Shown one piece after another: positions 37,473-46,827 of a stretch of DNA of 64,000 bases. Within the stretch, counting starts at the first letter, position 1. Every line of letters starts with the position of its first letter. A model generated the notes under the pieces. It had not been told where the DNA came from, did not search any database, and was given only the letters and a program-made list of their open reading frames with translations. The stretch is from the NCBI GenBank assembly GCA_019745195.1, contig JAIETL010000020.1:43646-107645 (forward strand), given 5' to 3'. The stretch comes from Beijerinckiaceae bacterium. Its GTDB lineage: Bacteria > Pseudomonadota > Alphaproteobacteria > Rhizobiales > Beijerinckiaceae. The position numbers and the translations under genes are program-made.

Positions 37473-37497
37473 GCGAGCTTGGTCCGAAGGGTTCGCT

Positions 37498-38571
37498 TCA
37501 CGCTGCGCGCGAGCGGGCGACCGCATCCGACAGGTCATGAAACATCGTCAGCACGAGCGGGCGGCGGTCGAGATTGTAGGTCTCGACCTCGCGGGCCGCG
37601 CGCGAGAGCTTGTCCCATACCTCCGCCAGCGGTGCAAGGCGGCGAGCGCCTGCCCCGGCATGCGCATGAAGATGGGCGCCGAGCCAGGCCTGCACGGTCT
37701 CGATCATGATCAGGAAATCGTCTTCGCCCGCCTTGCCGGCGACATCCTCGGCCAGCGCCAGCAGGCCCGTGATATCGAGGCCGGGCAGCGCGTCGAGCCG
37801 TGCCCGAACCGCCTCGACCAGCGCCAGCGTCTCGGGCGCGACATAGGTCAGCGCGCGCCGCACCGACCCTTCCGACAGCTTCGCCGCGCGCGGCAGCGCC
37901 GAGGCGTCGTAAGGTCCGCCCATCCGCTCCAGCGCGGTCAGCCCGGCTTGTGCGACGGCGTCCTCGGGCAGCGCCGAAAAGCCCAGCAGCCGACAGCGCG
38001 AGCGGATCGTCGGCAGCAGCCGGCCGGGCGCATGCGAGACGATCAGGAACAGCGCGCGCGGCGGCGGCTCTTCCAGCAGCTTCAGGAAGGCATTGGCGGA
38101 CGGCCGTTCCATGTCTTCGACGCAGTCGACGATGCAGACCCGCCAGCCACCTTCGGCCGCGCTGGAGCCGAAGCGATCGAGCACGCGGCGCACGAACACG
38201 ACGGGAATGTTGCTGGTGTAGCCGGGCTTGCCGTCGGGTTTCGGCCCCCGCTTCAGCACATGCAGGTCGGGATGGGACTGCGCCATGACGCGGCGAGTGG
38301 CGGGGTCCTGCTCGGGCATGGCGAGATCACGCGCGTCCCGAGCCCTTGCGACAGGGTCGCCCGCCGCCAGTATGAAGCGGGCGGCGCGGTAGGCGAAGCT
38401 CGCTTTGCCGACGCCTTCCGGCCCGCCCAGCAGCCAGCCGTGATGCATCCGGCCCGAGCGCAGCGCGGTCAGGAAAGCCTGCTCCTGCGCATGGTGCCCG
38501 ACCAGCGCCAGCGTCTCGCGCGGATGCGGCGCGTTTGGCAGGCGGTCGGGTTCGTCGCTCGTCTGGAGCAT
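37498..38571 (-). CDS. holB: DNA polymerase III subunit delta' (HolB)
   Basis: The 357-residue clamp-loader subunit has a degenerate Walker A ([18 protein letters not shown]) and the delta'-type sensor region with [32 protein letters not shown] (sensor with the SRC motif, residues about 165-185). It helps load the beta clamp with gamma/tau and delta. It follows tmk by 15 bp; tmk-holB-metG-tatD is the classical bacterial operon order. Confidence 0.92.
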   Translation of the reverse strand: MLQTSDEPDRLPNAPHPRETLALVGHHAQEQAFLTALRSGRMHHGWLLGGPEGVGKASFAYRAARFILAAGDPVARARDARDLAMPEQDPATRRVMAQSHPDLHVLKRGPKPDGKPGYTSNIPVVFVRRVLDRFGSSAAEGGWRVCIVDCVEDMERPSANAFLKLLEEPPPRALFLIVSHAPGRLLPTIRSRCRLLGFSALPEDAVAQAGLTALERMGGPYDASALPRAAKLSEGSVRRALTYVAPETLALVEAVRARLDALPGLDITGLLALAEDVAGKAGEDDFLIMIETVQAWLGAHLHAHAGAGARRLAPLAEVWDKLSRAAREVETYNLDRRPLVLTMFHDLSDAVARSRAA

Positions 38572-38586
38572 CAGGGGTCGATCTGG

Positions 38587-39237
38587 TCAGGCGGTCTGCG
38601 GAATCGGCAGCCGCCGTGATAGCGCTTCCCAGGCTGCCTGCGCCAGCGCGTCGGGCGCCAGCGCGGCGTCCAGCACGATGCAGCGCTCAGGCTCTTCGGC
38701 CGCGATGGCGAGATAGGCCTGCCGCAGCCTGGTGTGGAAATCGAGCGCCTCGCTCTCGAAGCGGTCGCTCGCCTCCCCCGGACGGCGGCGCCTGGCGGCC
38801 CGCATCAACCCCGCCGCAGGATCAAGATCGAGGATCAGCGTCAGGTCCGGCGTCAATCCGTCGATCGTGACCTGCTCGAGCTCGTCGAGCAGGTCGGGCT
38901 CGATCCGGCCGAGCGCGCCCTGATAGACCCGCGTCGAATCGATGAAGCGGTCGCAGATCACCCAGTCGCCGCGCGTCAGGGCCGGCCGGATGCGGCGGTC
39001 GATATGGTCGATGCGGGCGGCCGCGAACATCAGCGCCTCGACGAAGGGGCCATGGCGCTTGACTTGCCCGGACAGGATCGTTTCGCGGATCGCCTCGGCC
39101 TTGGGCGAGCCGCCGGGCTCGCGGGTCAGGTCGACGGTAAGGCCAAGCGCCTGCAATCGCTGCGCCAATGCGCGCGCCAGCGTCGATTTGCCGGCCCCCT
39201 CGCCGCCTTCAAGCGTGATGAAGCATCCTCCCGACAC
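38587..39237 (-). CDS. tmk: Thymidylate kinase
   Basis: The 216-residue product begins VSGGCFITLEGGEGAGKST with the P-loop at about 11-19, then the TREPGGSPKAEAIRE substrate loop, and CDRFIDSTRVYQG with the DRF motif. It phosphorylates dTMP to dTDP. The start is a GTG at 39237; no ATG lies near. The same frame is open further upstream through the dac gene, which is a shadow. Confidence 0.95.
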   Translation of the reverse strand: MSGGCFITLEGGEGAGKSTLARALAQRLQALGLTVDLTREPGGSPKAEAIRETILSGQVKRHGPFVEALMFAAARIDHIDRRIRPALTRGDWVICDRFIDSTRVYQGALGRIEPDLLDELEQVTIDGLTPDLTLILDLDPAAGLMRAARRRRPGEASDRFESEALDFHTRLRQAYLAIAAEEPERCIVLDAALAPDALAQAAWEALSRRLPIPQTA

Positions 39238-39242
39238 GCCGC

Positions 39243-40463
39243 TCAGCTTCGCCCCAGCGCCTTGCGGACCCAGCCCGTAGAGACTTCGAGCAGAGCATCC
39301 AGCGCGCGCTGCTGCAGCGTGCCGGGTCCGACCGATTCCGCCGCGTAGAGGGGGATTTCCAGCGTCTTGACGTCGCCGCGCGTGATCAGCAGCCGGCCGA
39401 TCTCGGCGCCCTCCTGCACCGGCGCTGTCAGCGGGCCGCGATAGACGATGCGGGCTGAGACCCGCTCGCCGCTGCCGCGTGGGATCAGCAGGCTGACCGG
39501 CCCCTTGGCGCGCAAGCCGATGCGGCCCTTCTCGCCGCCGAAGACGCTTGCCTCGCCGACGATCTCGCCCTCGCCAAAAATCCGGCGCGCCTCGAAGGCG
39601 CGAAAGCCCCATTCGAGCAGCTTTCGCGATTCCTGCGCGCGGTCGCGGGCGTTCTTGAGGCCGTTGACCACCACGATCAGGCGCTGGCCGTTCTGCACCG
39701 CCGAGCCGACCAGGCCGTAGCCGGATTCGTCGATGTTTCCCGTCTTCAGCCCGTCCGCGCCGATCTCCATGGTCAGCAACGGATTGCGGTTCTGCTGCCT
39801 GATCTTGTTCCAGGTGAATTCGCGCTGGCCGAACATCCTGTAGAGCTCGGGATAGGTCCTGATGATGTGGTCCGACAACCGCGCCATCTCGCGGGCCGTG
39901 ACCTTCTGCTGCGGGTCGCCCATGCCGGTCGCGTTGCGGAAGACCGATTTCGTCAGCCCCAGCGCCCTCACCCGCTCCGTCATCAGCCGGGCGAAGCTCG
40001 CCTCGTCTCCGGCGACGGCCTCGGCCAGCGCGATCGAGGCGTCGTTGCCGGACTGGACGATGATGCCCTGCAGGATGTCCGACAGCTTCACCCGGCTGTT
40101 GAGCTGCGCGAACATGGTCGAGCCGCCCGAGACGCCGCCGCCCTTGCGCCAGGCGTTCTCGGAAATGCCGATCTCGGTGTCGAGCGTCATGCGGCCCTGC
40201 GCGATCTCCTCGAAGGCGACGAGCGCGGTCGCGATCTTGGCGATGCTGGCGGGCGCCATCAGCTCGTCGGCGGCTTTTTCGTAGAGAATCGTGCCGCTGG
40301 CTGAGTCCATCAGCACGGCATGGGGCGCCGCGGACTGGAAGCTCTGGGCCGTCGCCGCAGGCGCTGTCAGGCAGCATGCGAGCAATGCGACGGCAGCCGA
40401 ACGAAGCCGCGTCAGCCTCACCGGCCAGAAACAGGTCATCGGATGGTCGGAACGCCTGCTCAT
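39243..40463 (-). CDS. dac: D-alanyl-D-alanine carboxypeptidase (PBP5/6 type)
   Basis: The 406-residue product has a signal peptide (about 1-40, ending AATAQ) and the penicillin-binding motifs SIAK (Ser73, Lys76), SGN (138-140) and KTG (240-242). The C-terminal beta-rich domain (about 290-380) and a final amphipathic stretch (TLQQRALDALLEVSTGWVRKALGR) that could anchor it to the membrane match PBP5. It trims pentapeptides in peptidoglycan. ATG 40439 is an alternative start. It is 5 bp from tmk. Confidence 0.94.
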   Translation of the reverse strand: MSRRSDHPMTCFWPVRLTRLRSAAVALLACCLTAPAATAQSFQSAAPHAVLMDSASGTILYEKAADELMAPASIAKIATALVAFEEIAQGRMTLDTEIGISENAWRKGGGVSGGSTMFAQLNSRVKLSDILQGIIVQSGNDASIALAEAVAGDEASFARLMTERVRALGLTKSVFRNATGMGDPQQKVTAREMARLSDHIIRTYPELYRMFGQREFTWNKIRQQNRNPLLTMEIGADGLKTGNIDESGYGLVGSAVQNGQRLIVVVNGLKNARDRAQESRKLLEWGFRAFEARRIFGEGEIVGEASVFGGEKGRIGLRAKGPVSLLIPRGSGERVSARIVYRGPLTAPVQEGAEIGRLLITRGDVKTLEIPLYAAESVGPGTLQQRALDALLEVSTGWVRKALGRS

Positions 40464-40512
40464 AACGCGATCAGAAGCAGAGAGATGCGAGGCCGGTCAA
40501 GCCTCGCGCGCT

Positions 40513-41646
40513 TCAATTCCGCGACAGCGGCTGCAAGGTCTGCGGAGCGAGATCGCGAACCAGCGGATGCGATGTCGAGAAGCGCTGCGCCGGCGCGCGT
40601 TCCGGTGCTGCGAAGAGGCTGGCGACGGTCGTGCGCGTCGGCGGCAGCGTGCTGCGCAGCGTCGCGGGAACCACGACGGGCGTGCCGGCGTTCGCGATGG
40701 TGTCGAGGTCGAAGGGCCGGCTCGGCGGCAGCGGCGCGGCGCGAACCGGCGTGCCGCCGGGCGGAACGGTCGAGGCCAGCGTCGCTGACACAGGCGCGGA
40801 CGGTGCGATCGTTCGGACGGGCGCATAGGCCTGCACAACAGGCTGCTCGCGCTCGGCCGGAGCATCGTCGAGATCAGCGCTTTGCGAACGCGACGGCGCA
40901 ACATCGGTGGAACTGGCGACAAGGGTGCGCGCGCTCGTGCCCGGAATCGCCGCCGGCTGGCCGTCGGTGCGAAGCGTCGCGAGCAGGAGCCTGTCGTCGG
41001 AGCCGCCAAGCGAGGCCTGGCCGAGATATTCGAGCTTCACGCGGGCCGTGCCGAGATGGCGGAAGGCGAGCGCGTCGGCCGTGCGCTGCGACACGTCCAT
41101 GACCCGACCGCCATGATACGGGCCGCGATCGTTGACGCGCACGATAATCGAGCGGTTGTTGAGCATGTTGGTCACGCGGGCATAAGCCGGCAGCGGCATG
41201 GTCGGGTGGGCGGCGCTGATACCATGGCGGTCATAGACCTCGCCATTGGCGGTGCGGCGGCCATGGAAAGCCTCGCCATACCAGGACGCCGTGCCGACCG
41301 AAGTGTAGCCGACCGGCTTGTCGTAGGGCGTGTAGCGCTTGCCGGCGATGGAATAGCTCTTGCCGATCAACTGACGGCCGCCACCCTTGGGCACCTCCTG
41401 CCCTTCCGCGACGACGCGGGGGCTGGCCGTGCCGTATTTGGGATGCGAGAACGCGCCGATTTCCTTCGATTTGCCGCCGCGTCGGGCGACCTGCTCATTG
41501 GCGCAATTGGCCAGGAACAGCCCGGCTATGACGACACAGCCCAGCTTCGTGGCACGGACGGCGACATCGCTTTGGCTCGGGCGGCTGGCTGATTCCGGGA
41601 TTTCACTGGAAACGGTCGGGGCCGAGGAGCGTTCGCCGCGCATCAT
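40513..41646 (-). CDS. rlpA: RlpA-family septal ring lipoprotein / lytic transglycosylase
   Basis: The 377-residue product has a lipobox (FLANCAN, Cys48) and the double-psi beta-barrel domain: VGTASWYGEAFHGRRTANGE, ARVTNMLNNRSIIVRVNDRGPYHGG and DVSQRTADALAF with the catalytic Asp-type residues. RlpA cleaves peptidoglycan strands without stem peptides at the septum. The N-terminal leader before the lipobox is unusually long. After the barrel comes a Pro/Ala/Arg-rich tail with no recognisable SPOR domain. A CtrA box lies upstream. Confidence 0.92.
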   Translation of the reverse strand: MMRGERSSAPTVSSEIPESASRPSQSDVAVRATKLGCVVIAGLFLANCANEQVARRGGKSKEIGAFSHPKYGTASPRVVAEGQEVPKGGGRQLIGKSYSIAGKRYTPYDKPVGYTSVGTASWYGEAFHGRRTANGEVYDRHGISAAHPTMPLPAYARVTNMLNNRSIIVRVNDRGPYHGGRVMDVSQRTADALAFRHLGTARVKLEYLGQASLGGSDDRLLLATLRTDGQPAAIPGTSARTLVASSTDVAPSRSQSADLDDAPAEREQPVVQAYAPVRTIAPSAPVSATLASTVPPGGTPVRAAPLPPSRPFDLDTIANAGTPVVVPATLRSTLPPTRTTVASLFAAPERAPAQRFSTSHPLVRDLAPQTLQPLSRN

Positions 41647-41730
41647 TCCATCGTTCCGCTTTTCGCGCCGAAAACCACTGTGTCGGCAAAGCCGCAGTCG
41701 CGGCGAAACCGAAGTTTTCGGACAATCCCG

Positions 41731-41745
41731 TTAAGGGATCGTTAA
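41731..41745 (-). promoter_or_regulatory. CtrA binding site upstream of rlpA
   Basis: TTAA (41731-41734), seven bases, TTAA (41742-41745) is an exact match to the CtrA consensus TTAA-N7-TTAA. It lies 85 bp upstream of rlpA, where a promoter-proximal activator site would be expected. CtrA is the master cell-cycle regulator of alphaproteobacteria, and a septal hydrolase is a plausible target. Regulation is inferred, not shown. Confidence 0.55.
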
Positions 41746-41889
41746 GCGGGGGATCGCTGACGACCACACGCTTAACGGACTCCCATCGTGCCGTTGAGCG
41801 GTCACAAAGGTGTCGAAAATGCGGCATCCGTCAAGGTGCCGGTGCAATGCGGGAACTTTGCCGGGGCGCGTTGCCGCCCTGCAACGAAA

Positions 41890-41911
41890 CAGGCCCGCGC
41901 GAGCGAGCCTG
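41890..41911 (-). terminator. Terminator-like hairpin after the small exported-protein gene
   Basis: On the minus strand CAGGCTCGC pairs with GCGGGCCTG (9 bp with one G-T pair) around a CGC-containing loop, followed by TTTCG. It lies 55 bp beyond the stop of the gene at 41966-42358. Confidence 0.55.
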
Positions 41912-41965
41912 CGGAAAACCATTGTCGATGGGTGGTTTAGAGGTCGGACGGGACGGAACCGAGAT

Positions 41966-42358
41966 TCAGTTCCCGATCCGGGCGACGCCGGTGTCGCCAT
42001 TGTCCTGGACCCATTTCACCTTGCTGCCGCCGAGATCGGTCAGGGTGAAGCAGATCGTCTTGCCGTCGTACCAGGTTTCCCATTTCTGGCAGAGATTATT
42101 GCCGCGCACCCACCAGCGGCCCTTGTCCTTGGGCTTCAGAAAACGTCCCAGGCCAATGGCCTCGCCTGAGCCATCGACCTGCCCGTCGGGGCGATAGAAC
42201 AGCGGAAACTCGCCGCCGATCGGAGCGGCCAGATAAATCCGTTTGCCCGAGACGAGTTGCTTGATGGCGTCGCCCTCGACAGGCGTGTTTGCGAACGCGG
42301 CGCCGGCGGTCGCGAGTGCGGCTGCGGCGACAGCGATCCGGATCGTCGGCTTCGTCAT
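41966..42358 (-). CDS. Small exported protein, unknown function
   Basis: From ATG 42358 (AAGGAGA upstream) the product is 130 residues: a signal peptide (about 1-23, ending AGAAFA), then a mature domain with WWVRGNNLCQKWETWYDGKTICFTLTDLG. Two Cys about 14 residues apart may form a disulfide, and the Trp-rich core resembles small beta-barrel proteins found in Rhizobiales periplasm. I cannot name a family with confidence. It has its own terminator and lies between rlpA and tRNA-Ser. Confidence 0.7.
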   Translation of the reverse strand: MTKPTIRIAVAAAALATAGAAFANTPVEGDAIKQLVSGKRIYLAAPIGGEFPLFYRPDGQVDGSGEAIGLGRFLKPKDKGRWWVRGNNLCQKWETWYDGKTICFTLTDLGGSKVKWVQDNGDTGVARIGN

Positions 42359-42572
42359 GGTCGCATCTCCTTGCGTTAACGGACCCAATACGACGCGCGC
42401 GCCGTATCGGATGCGTCCGATCAACACAGGCCGCGACGACAGGTTCCGCGAAGGTCATGTCCCGGTCGGATGCTCGCGCGGACGTGATCGGACATGGTGG
42501 AGAGGTCCGAGACGAGCATCGACGACAATGCCAGCGCGGCAGGTCGCAGGCGGCATGGCGGCACGACGAGAT

Positions 42573-42662
42573 TGGCGGAAGGGGTGGGATTCGAACCCAC
42601 GGTGGGCTTCCACCCACGGCGGTTTTCAAGACCGCTGCCTTAAACCACTCGGCCACCCTTCC
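42573..42662 (-). tRNA. tRNA-Ser (anticodon TGA)
   Basis: The minus strand folds as a class II tRNA: acceptor GGAAGGG/CCCTTCC, D-arm GGCCGAGTGGTTTAAGGC, anticodon loop CTTGAAA (anticodon TGA) in stem GCGGT/ACCGC, a long variable arm around GTGGGTGGAAGCCCAC, the T-arm with GTTCGAATC, and an encoded CCA at 42573-42575. Confidence 0.97.
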
Positions 42663-42752
42663 GGCTTAGCGCCAGTCAATGCCGTCTCGGTCACGCTTTG
42701 GCAAGCGGCCGCCTGTCGCGCGCCGCGGACTTGCAGGACGGTGTCCAGCATC

Positions 42753-42770
42753 TTTACGCAATCCTTATGC
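42753..42770 (+). promoter_or_regulatory. Candidate KdpE-binding direct repeat upstream of the kdp operon
   Basis: TTTACGC (42753-42759) and CTTATGC (42764-42770) are near-identical and exactly 11 bases apart, the geometry bound by OmpR/PhoB-type regulators such as KdpE. It lies 78 bp upstream of the first gene of the operon. Confidence 0.45.
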
Positions 42771-42818
42771 CCGGACCCACCCTTCCCGCTCGACCCTTGA
42801 GGGAGGTCGGGACCATCT

Positions 42819-42840
42819 CTCCGGTCCAAACTGACCGGAG
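42819..42840 (+). promoter_or_regulatory. Hairpin overlapping the ribosome-binding site of the kdp leader peptide
   Basis: CTCCGGTC (42819-42826) and GACCGGAG (42833-42840) form a perfect 8-bp stem around CAAACT. The GGAG end of the stem is part of the ribosome-binding site GGAGTAAGG (42837-42845), 3 bases before the GTG start at 42849. Formation of the stem would reduce initiation. Confidence 0.45.
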
Positions 42841-42848
42841 TAAGGCTC

Positions 42849-42932
42849 GTGGCTGACATTCTCTATCTCGCGCTCGGCGCTGGGGCGTTCGCGCTCTTTG
42901 GCGTCTATGCGTCGCTGCTGCGCAAGGTTTGA
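42849..42932 (+). CDS. 27-residue membrane peptide at the start of the kdp operon
   Basis: The frame starts at GTG 42849 after GGAGTAAGG and encodes VADILYLALGAGAFALFGVY and then ASLLRKV. It is a single hydrophobic helix with a basic C-terminus. It is a separate gene from kdpF, which follows after 5 bases and has its own conserved ending. Co-transcription with kdpFABC suggests a regulatory or stabilising subunit, as KdpF is. Too short for automatic calls. Confidence 0.6.
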   Translation: MADILYLALGAGAFALFGVYASLLRKV

Positions 42933-42937
42933 CGACC

Positions 42938-43024
42938 ATGGCGCTGACCTTTCTCTACGCGACCGCGGCGCTTGGGCTCGCGGTCTACATGGTCGCCGCG
43001 CTCTTGCGCCCCGACCGCTTCTGA
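42938..43024 (+). CDS. kdpF: K(+)-transporting ATPase subunit KdpF
   Basis: The 28-residue product is one transmembrane helix with the typical KdpF ending ([12 protein letters not shown]). KdpF stabilises the KdpABC complex. It lies between the 27-residue peptide and kdpA. Confidence 0.85.
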   Translation: MALTFLYATAALGLAVYMVAALLRPDRF

Positions 43025-43052
43025 CCTCTCAATTCATAAAGGAGACCTCGCG

Positions 43053-44762
43053 ATGGATTGGCGGGGCTGGGCCGAGATCGTTTTCACGATCGCGCTGACG
43101 GTGGCCATCGGATGGCCGCTTGGACTGTTCATGAGCCGGGTCTGGGCCGGCGATCGCACCTGGCTCGATCCGGTGCTGCGCCCGGTCGAGCGGCTGACTT
43201 ACGCCGCCTTCGGGATCGACTCGAAGAAGGGTCAGACCTGGCTCGGCTATGCGGCGGCGCTCATCGCCTTCAGCGCGGCGGGCTTCGTGATGCTGTATCT
43301 CCAGCTTCGCTTCCAGAACCTGCTGCCGCTGAACCCGCAGGGCTTCGACGGGCTCTCGCCGCATCTCGCCTTCAACACGGCGGTCAGCTTCGTCACCAAC
43401 ACCAACTGGCAGTCCTATGGCGGGGAGGCGACGATGAGCCATCTCAGCCAGATGGCCGGACTCACCGTGCAGAACTTCGTTTCGGCCGGCGCGGGCCTTG
43501 CGGTCGCAGCCGCAATCGCCCGGGCTTTCGCGGCCGATCGCGGCGAAACGCTCGGCAATTTCTGGGTCGATCTGACCCGCGTGGTTCTCTACGTCCTGCT
43601 GCCGCTGTCGATCGTGACCGCGCTGGCGCTGGTCGCGGCCGGCGTGCCGCAGACGCTGCTCGCCAATGTCGAGGCCGCGACGCTGGTAGGCGTGAAGCAG
43701 GTCATTTCGCTCGCGCCGACCGCCTCGCAGGAGGCGATCAAGCAGTGGGGCACCAATGGCGGCGGTATCTTCAACGTCAATTCGGCTCATCCCTTCGAGA
43801 ACCCGTCGCCGCTGACCAACCTGATCGAGGTCGTCTCGCTCAATGCGCTTGCCTTCGGCACGGTCGTGGCCTTCGGCAGGGTCGCAGGCGCGCGGAAGGA
43901 GGCTCGCGCGCTGCTCGCTGCGATGGTGATCCTGGTCGGCGTCGCGGCCGCCGCGATCTATGCGTCGGAAACCCTGACGCCGCAGCCGGCTCTGGCGGCT
44001 GCTGGAATCAGCAATCCGACCGCCAACATGGAGGGCAAGGAGGTCCGCTTCGGCCCGGCGGCGTCGGCGCTCTGGGCCGCCCAGACCACCGGCGCGTCGA
44101 ACGGCTCGGTCAATTCCATGCACGGCTCATTCATGCCGCTGGGCGGCGGCATGGCGCTGTTCATGATCCAGCTTGGCGAGATTCTGCCGGGCGGCGCCGG
44201 CTCGGGGCTTTACGGCATGGTGGTGATGGCGCTGCTCGCGGTTTTCGTCGCGGGCCTGATGGTCGGGCGCACGCCCGAATATCTCGGCAAGAAGGTCGAG
44301 GCGCGCGAGATCAAGTTCGCCATGCTGGCGGTGCTGATTCTGCCGCTGGCGATCCTCGGCTTTTCGGCCGTGGCAGCGGTAACGCCGGTCGCGCTGGAGG
44401 GCCTGCTCAACAAGGGTCCGCGCGGTCTGACCGAGATCCTCTACGCCTACTCCTCGGCTGCCGGCAACAACGGCTCGGCTTATGCCGGCCTGACCGCCAA
44501 CGCGCCCTGGTGGAACACGACGCTCGGCATCGCCATGCTGCTCGGCCGCTTCGCCTACGCCATCCCCGTCCTCGCCATCGCCGGCGCCATCGCGGCCAAG
44601 CCGAAGCTCGCGCCCACGGCGGGCACCCTGCCCTCGGACAGCCCGCTCTTCGTCGGCCTGCTGATCGGCATCATCCTGATCCTGGGCGGCCTGCAATTCT
44701 TCCCCGCGCTCGCGCTGGGGCCGATCGTCGAGCACTTCCAGGTGCTTGCGGCCTCGCGCTGA
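43053..44762 (+). CDS. kdpA: Potassium-transporting ATPase potassium-binding subunit
   Basis: From ATG 43053 (AAAGGAGACC before) the product is 569 residues and about ten transmembrane helices, with the four selectivity-filter-like repeats: [52 protein letters not shown] and [15 protein letters not shown]. It forms the K+ channel-like entry pathway of KdpFABC. Confidence 0.97.
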   Translation: MDWRGWAEIVFTIALTVAIGWPLGLFMSRVWAGDRTWLDPVLRPVERLTYAAFGIDSKKGQTWLGYAAALIAFSAAGFVMLYLQLRFQNLLPLNPQGFDGLSPHLAFNTAVSFVTNTNWQSYGGEATMSHLSQMAGLTVQNFVSAGAGLAVAAAIARAFAADRGETLGNFWVDLTRVVLYVLLPLSIVTALALVAAGVPQTLLANVEAATLVGVKQVISLAPTASQEAIKQWGTNGGGIFNVNSAHPFENPSPLTNLIEVVSLNALAFGTVVAFGRVAGARKEARALLAAMVILVGVAAAAIYASETLTPQPALAAAGISNPTANMEGKEVRFGPAASALWAAQTTGASNGSVNSMHGSFMPLGGGMALFMIQLGEILPGGAGSGLYGMVVMALLAVFVAGLMVGRTPEYLGKKVEAREIKFAMLAVLILPLAILGFSAVAAVTPVALEGLLNKGPRGLTEILYAYSSAAGNNGSAYAGLTANAPWWNTTLGIAMLLGRFAYAIPVLAIAGAIAAKPKLAPTAGTLPSDSPLFVGLLIGIILILGGLQFFPALALGPIVEHFQVLAASR

Positions 44763-44783
44763 GCCGACAAAGGAAATCGTTTC

Positions 44784-46820
44784 ATGTCCATGTCTCTCGC
44801 CAAATCCGGCGCATTCGATCAGGGCGTCATCCTGACGGCCCTGAAGAGCGCCTTCGCCAAGCTCGATCCGCGCGCGCTTGCCGGCAACCCCGTGATCCTC
44901 GCGACCGAGGTCGTCGCCGCGCTCGCCACCGTCTCGGCGATCGTCGCGGTCTCGGCCGGCCAGCCGGCGCTCTTCGCCATCCAGATCGCGGTCTGGCTCT
45001 GGCTGACCGTGCTGTTCGCCAATTTCGCCGAGGCGATCGCCGAAGGACGCGGCAAGGCGGCCGCCGACTCGCTTCGCGCCACCCGCGTCACCACCAAGGC
45101 CAAGCTGATCATCGACGCCTCGCGCAATGCGATGATCCCGACACCGGCTCATGAGCTGGCACCCGGTGACATCGTGCTGGTCGAGGCCGGCGACGTCATC
45201 CCCGCCGATGGCGAGATCGTCGAGGGCGTCGCCTCGGTCAACGAGGCCGCGATCACCGGCGAATCCGCGCCGGTGATCCGCGAGAGCGGCGGTGATCGCT
45301 CGGCCGTCACCGGCGGCACGACGGTCGTGTCCGACTGGCTCAAGGTCAGGGTCACCTCCCAGCCCGGCTCGTCCTTCCTCGACCGCATGATCGCGATGGT
45401 GGAAGGGGCAGACCGCCGCAAGACGCCCAACGAGCTTGCGCTCGCCGTGCTGCTCGCCGGCCTGACGCTGGTCTTCCTGATCGCGGTCGTCACCTTGACG
45501 GGCTTGGGCGCGTTCTCGGGCGTCACGCTCGATCCGATGGTGCTCGGCGCGCTGTTCGTCACGCTGATCCCGACCACGATCGGCGGCCTTCTCAGCGCGG
45601 TCGGCATCGCCGGCATGGACCGGCTGCTCAAGGTCAACGTGCTTGCGACCTCGGGCCGCGCGGTCGAGGCCGCCGGCGACGTCGACACGCTGCTGCTCGA
45701 CAAGACCGGCACGATCACATTCGGCAACCGCATGGCGGTCGAGGTCGTGCCCGCGCCGGGCGTGCGGCCCGATGCGGCGCTGCGCGCCGCGCTGATGGCC
45801 TCTTTGGCCGACGAGACGCCGGAAGGCCGCTCGATCGTCGAGCTCGCCCGCAACCAGGGCGTCACCGCCCAGTCCCCGGCCGGGGCGACGCCGATCCCCT
45901 TCACGGCGACCACCCGTCAGTCGGGCCTCGACGCCGATGGCAAGAGCTGGCGCAAGGGCGCGGTCGAGGCCGTGCTGAAGACGCTCGATCTGTCGGAGAA
46001 CCAGGTGCCGGCCGAGCTGCGACAGGCGATCGACAAGGTCGCGCGCTCCGGCGGCACGCCGCTCGCCGTCAGCGAAAACGGTGCGCTGGTCGGCGTCATC
46101 CATCTCAAGGACGTGGTCAAGCCCGGCGTCAAGGAGCGCTTCGCTGATCTGCGGCGCATGGGCGTGCGCACCGTGATGATCACCGGCGACAACCCGGTGA
46201 CGGCCGCCGCCATCGCGTCGGAAGCCGGCGTCGACGATTTCCTCGCCGAGGCCACTCCGGAGGACAAGCTGCGCATCATCCGCACCGAGCAGGCCAAGGG
46301 CCGGCTGGTCGCGATGTGCGGCGACGGTGCCAACGACGCCCCTGCCCTCGCTCAGGCCGATGTCGGCGTCGCGATGCAGACCGGCGCGCAGGCTGCGCGC
46401 GAAGCCGGCAACATGGTCGATCTCGATTCCGACCCGACAAAAGTTCTGGAGATCGTCGAGGTCGGCAAGCAGTTGCTGATCACGCGCGGGGCGTTGACGA
46501 CCTTCTCGATCGCCAACGACGTGGCGAAATATTTCGCCATCATCCCGGCGCTCTTCGTCGGCTCGCTGCCGGCGCTCGCAGGGCTCAACGTGATGGGGCT
46601 CGCCAGCCCTGAAAGCGCCATCCTGTCGGCGGTGATCTTCAATGCGCTGGTCATTGTCGCGCTGATTCCGCTGGCACTGCGCGGCGTGCGCTACCGCGCC
46701 ATCGGGGCGGCAAAGCTGCTCTCGCGCAACCTCACCATCTACGGCATCGGCGGGCTGATCGCGCCCTTCGTCGGCATCAAGCTGATCGACATGATCGTCG
46801 TCGCCCTGAAGCTCGCCTGA
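44784..46820 (+). CDS. kdpB: Potassium-transporting P-type ATPase subunit KdpB
   Basis: The 678-residue ATPase has TGES (158-161) in the actuator domain, the phosphorylation site DKTGT with Asp306, a nucleotide-binding domain, and [10 protein letters not shown]. The regulatory phosphorylation Ser in TGES, inhibitory in E. coli KdpB, is conserved (Ser161). It provides ATP energy for K+ pumping. It is separated from kdpC by a 117-bp gap holding a repeat element. Confidence 0.97.
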   Translation: MSMSLAKSGAFDQGVILTALKSAFAKLDPRALAGNPVILATEVVAALATVSAIVAVSAGQPALFAIQIAVWLWLTVLFANFAEAIAEGRGKAAADSLRATRVTTKAKLIIDASRNAMIPTPAHELAPGDIVLVEAGDVIPADGEIVEGVASVNEAAITGESAPVIRESGGDRSAVTGGTTVVSDWLKVRVTSQPGSSFLDRMIAMVEGADRRKTPNELALAVLLAGLTLVFLIAVVTLTGLGAFSGVTLDPMVLGALFVTLIPTTIGGLLSAVGIAGMDRLLKVNVLATSGRAVEAAGDVDTLLLDKTGTITFGNRMAVEVVPAPGVRPDAALRAALMASLADETPEGRSIVELARNQGVTAQSPAGATPIPFTATTRQSGLDADGKSWRKGAVEAVLKTLDLSENQVPAELRQAIDKVARSGGTPLAVSENGALVGVIHLKDVVKPGVKERFADLRRMGVRTVMITGDNPVTAAAIASEAGVDDFLAEATPEDKLRIIRTEQAKGRLVAMCGDGANDAPALAQADVGVAMQTGAQAAREAGNMVDLDSDPTKVLEIVEVGKQLLITRGALTTFSIANDVAKYFAIIPALFVGSLPALAGLNVMGLASPESAILSAVIFNALVIVALIPLALRGVRYRAIGAAKLLSRNLTIYGIGGLIAPFVGIKLIDMIVVALKLA

Positions 46821-46827
46821 AGCCCCT

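Larger units (their letters stand above)
41647..41965. other. Intergenic region upstream of rlpA, 319 bp
   Basis: It holds the CtrA box at 41731-41745 and the terminator of the downstream-oriented small gene at 41890-41911. I see no gene here. A lone TTAA at 41772-41775 might be a half-site, but it has no partner at the right distance. Confidence 0.5.

Noticed and set aside
38587..40377. 596-codon frame that would fuse tmk to upstream sequence
   Set aside because: The upstream part lies opposite no gene but inside the carboxypeptidase gene in another frame and has no motifs; tmk starts at GTG 39237.
42626..42939. Minus-strand frames opposite tRNA-Ser and the kdp leader
   Set aside because: They cross a tRNA gene and have no coding character.
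44127..46103. 658-codon antisense frame opposite kdpA and kdpB
   Set aside because: Composition is extreme (Arg, Asp, Gly, Gln) and the sense strand encodes intact KdpA and KdpB.
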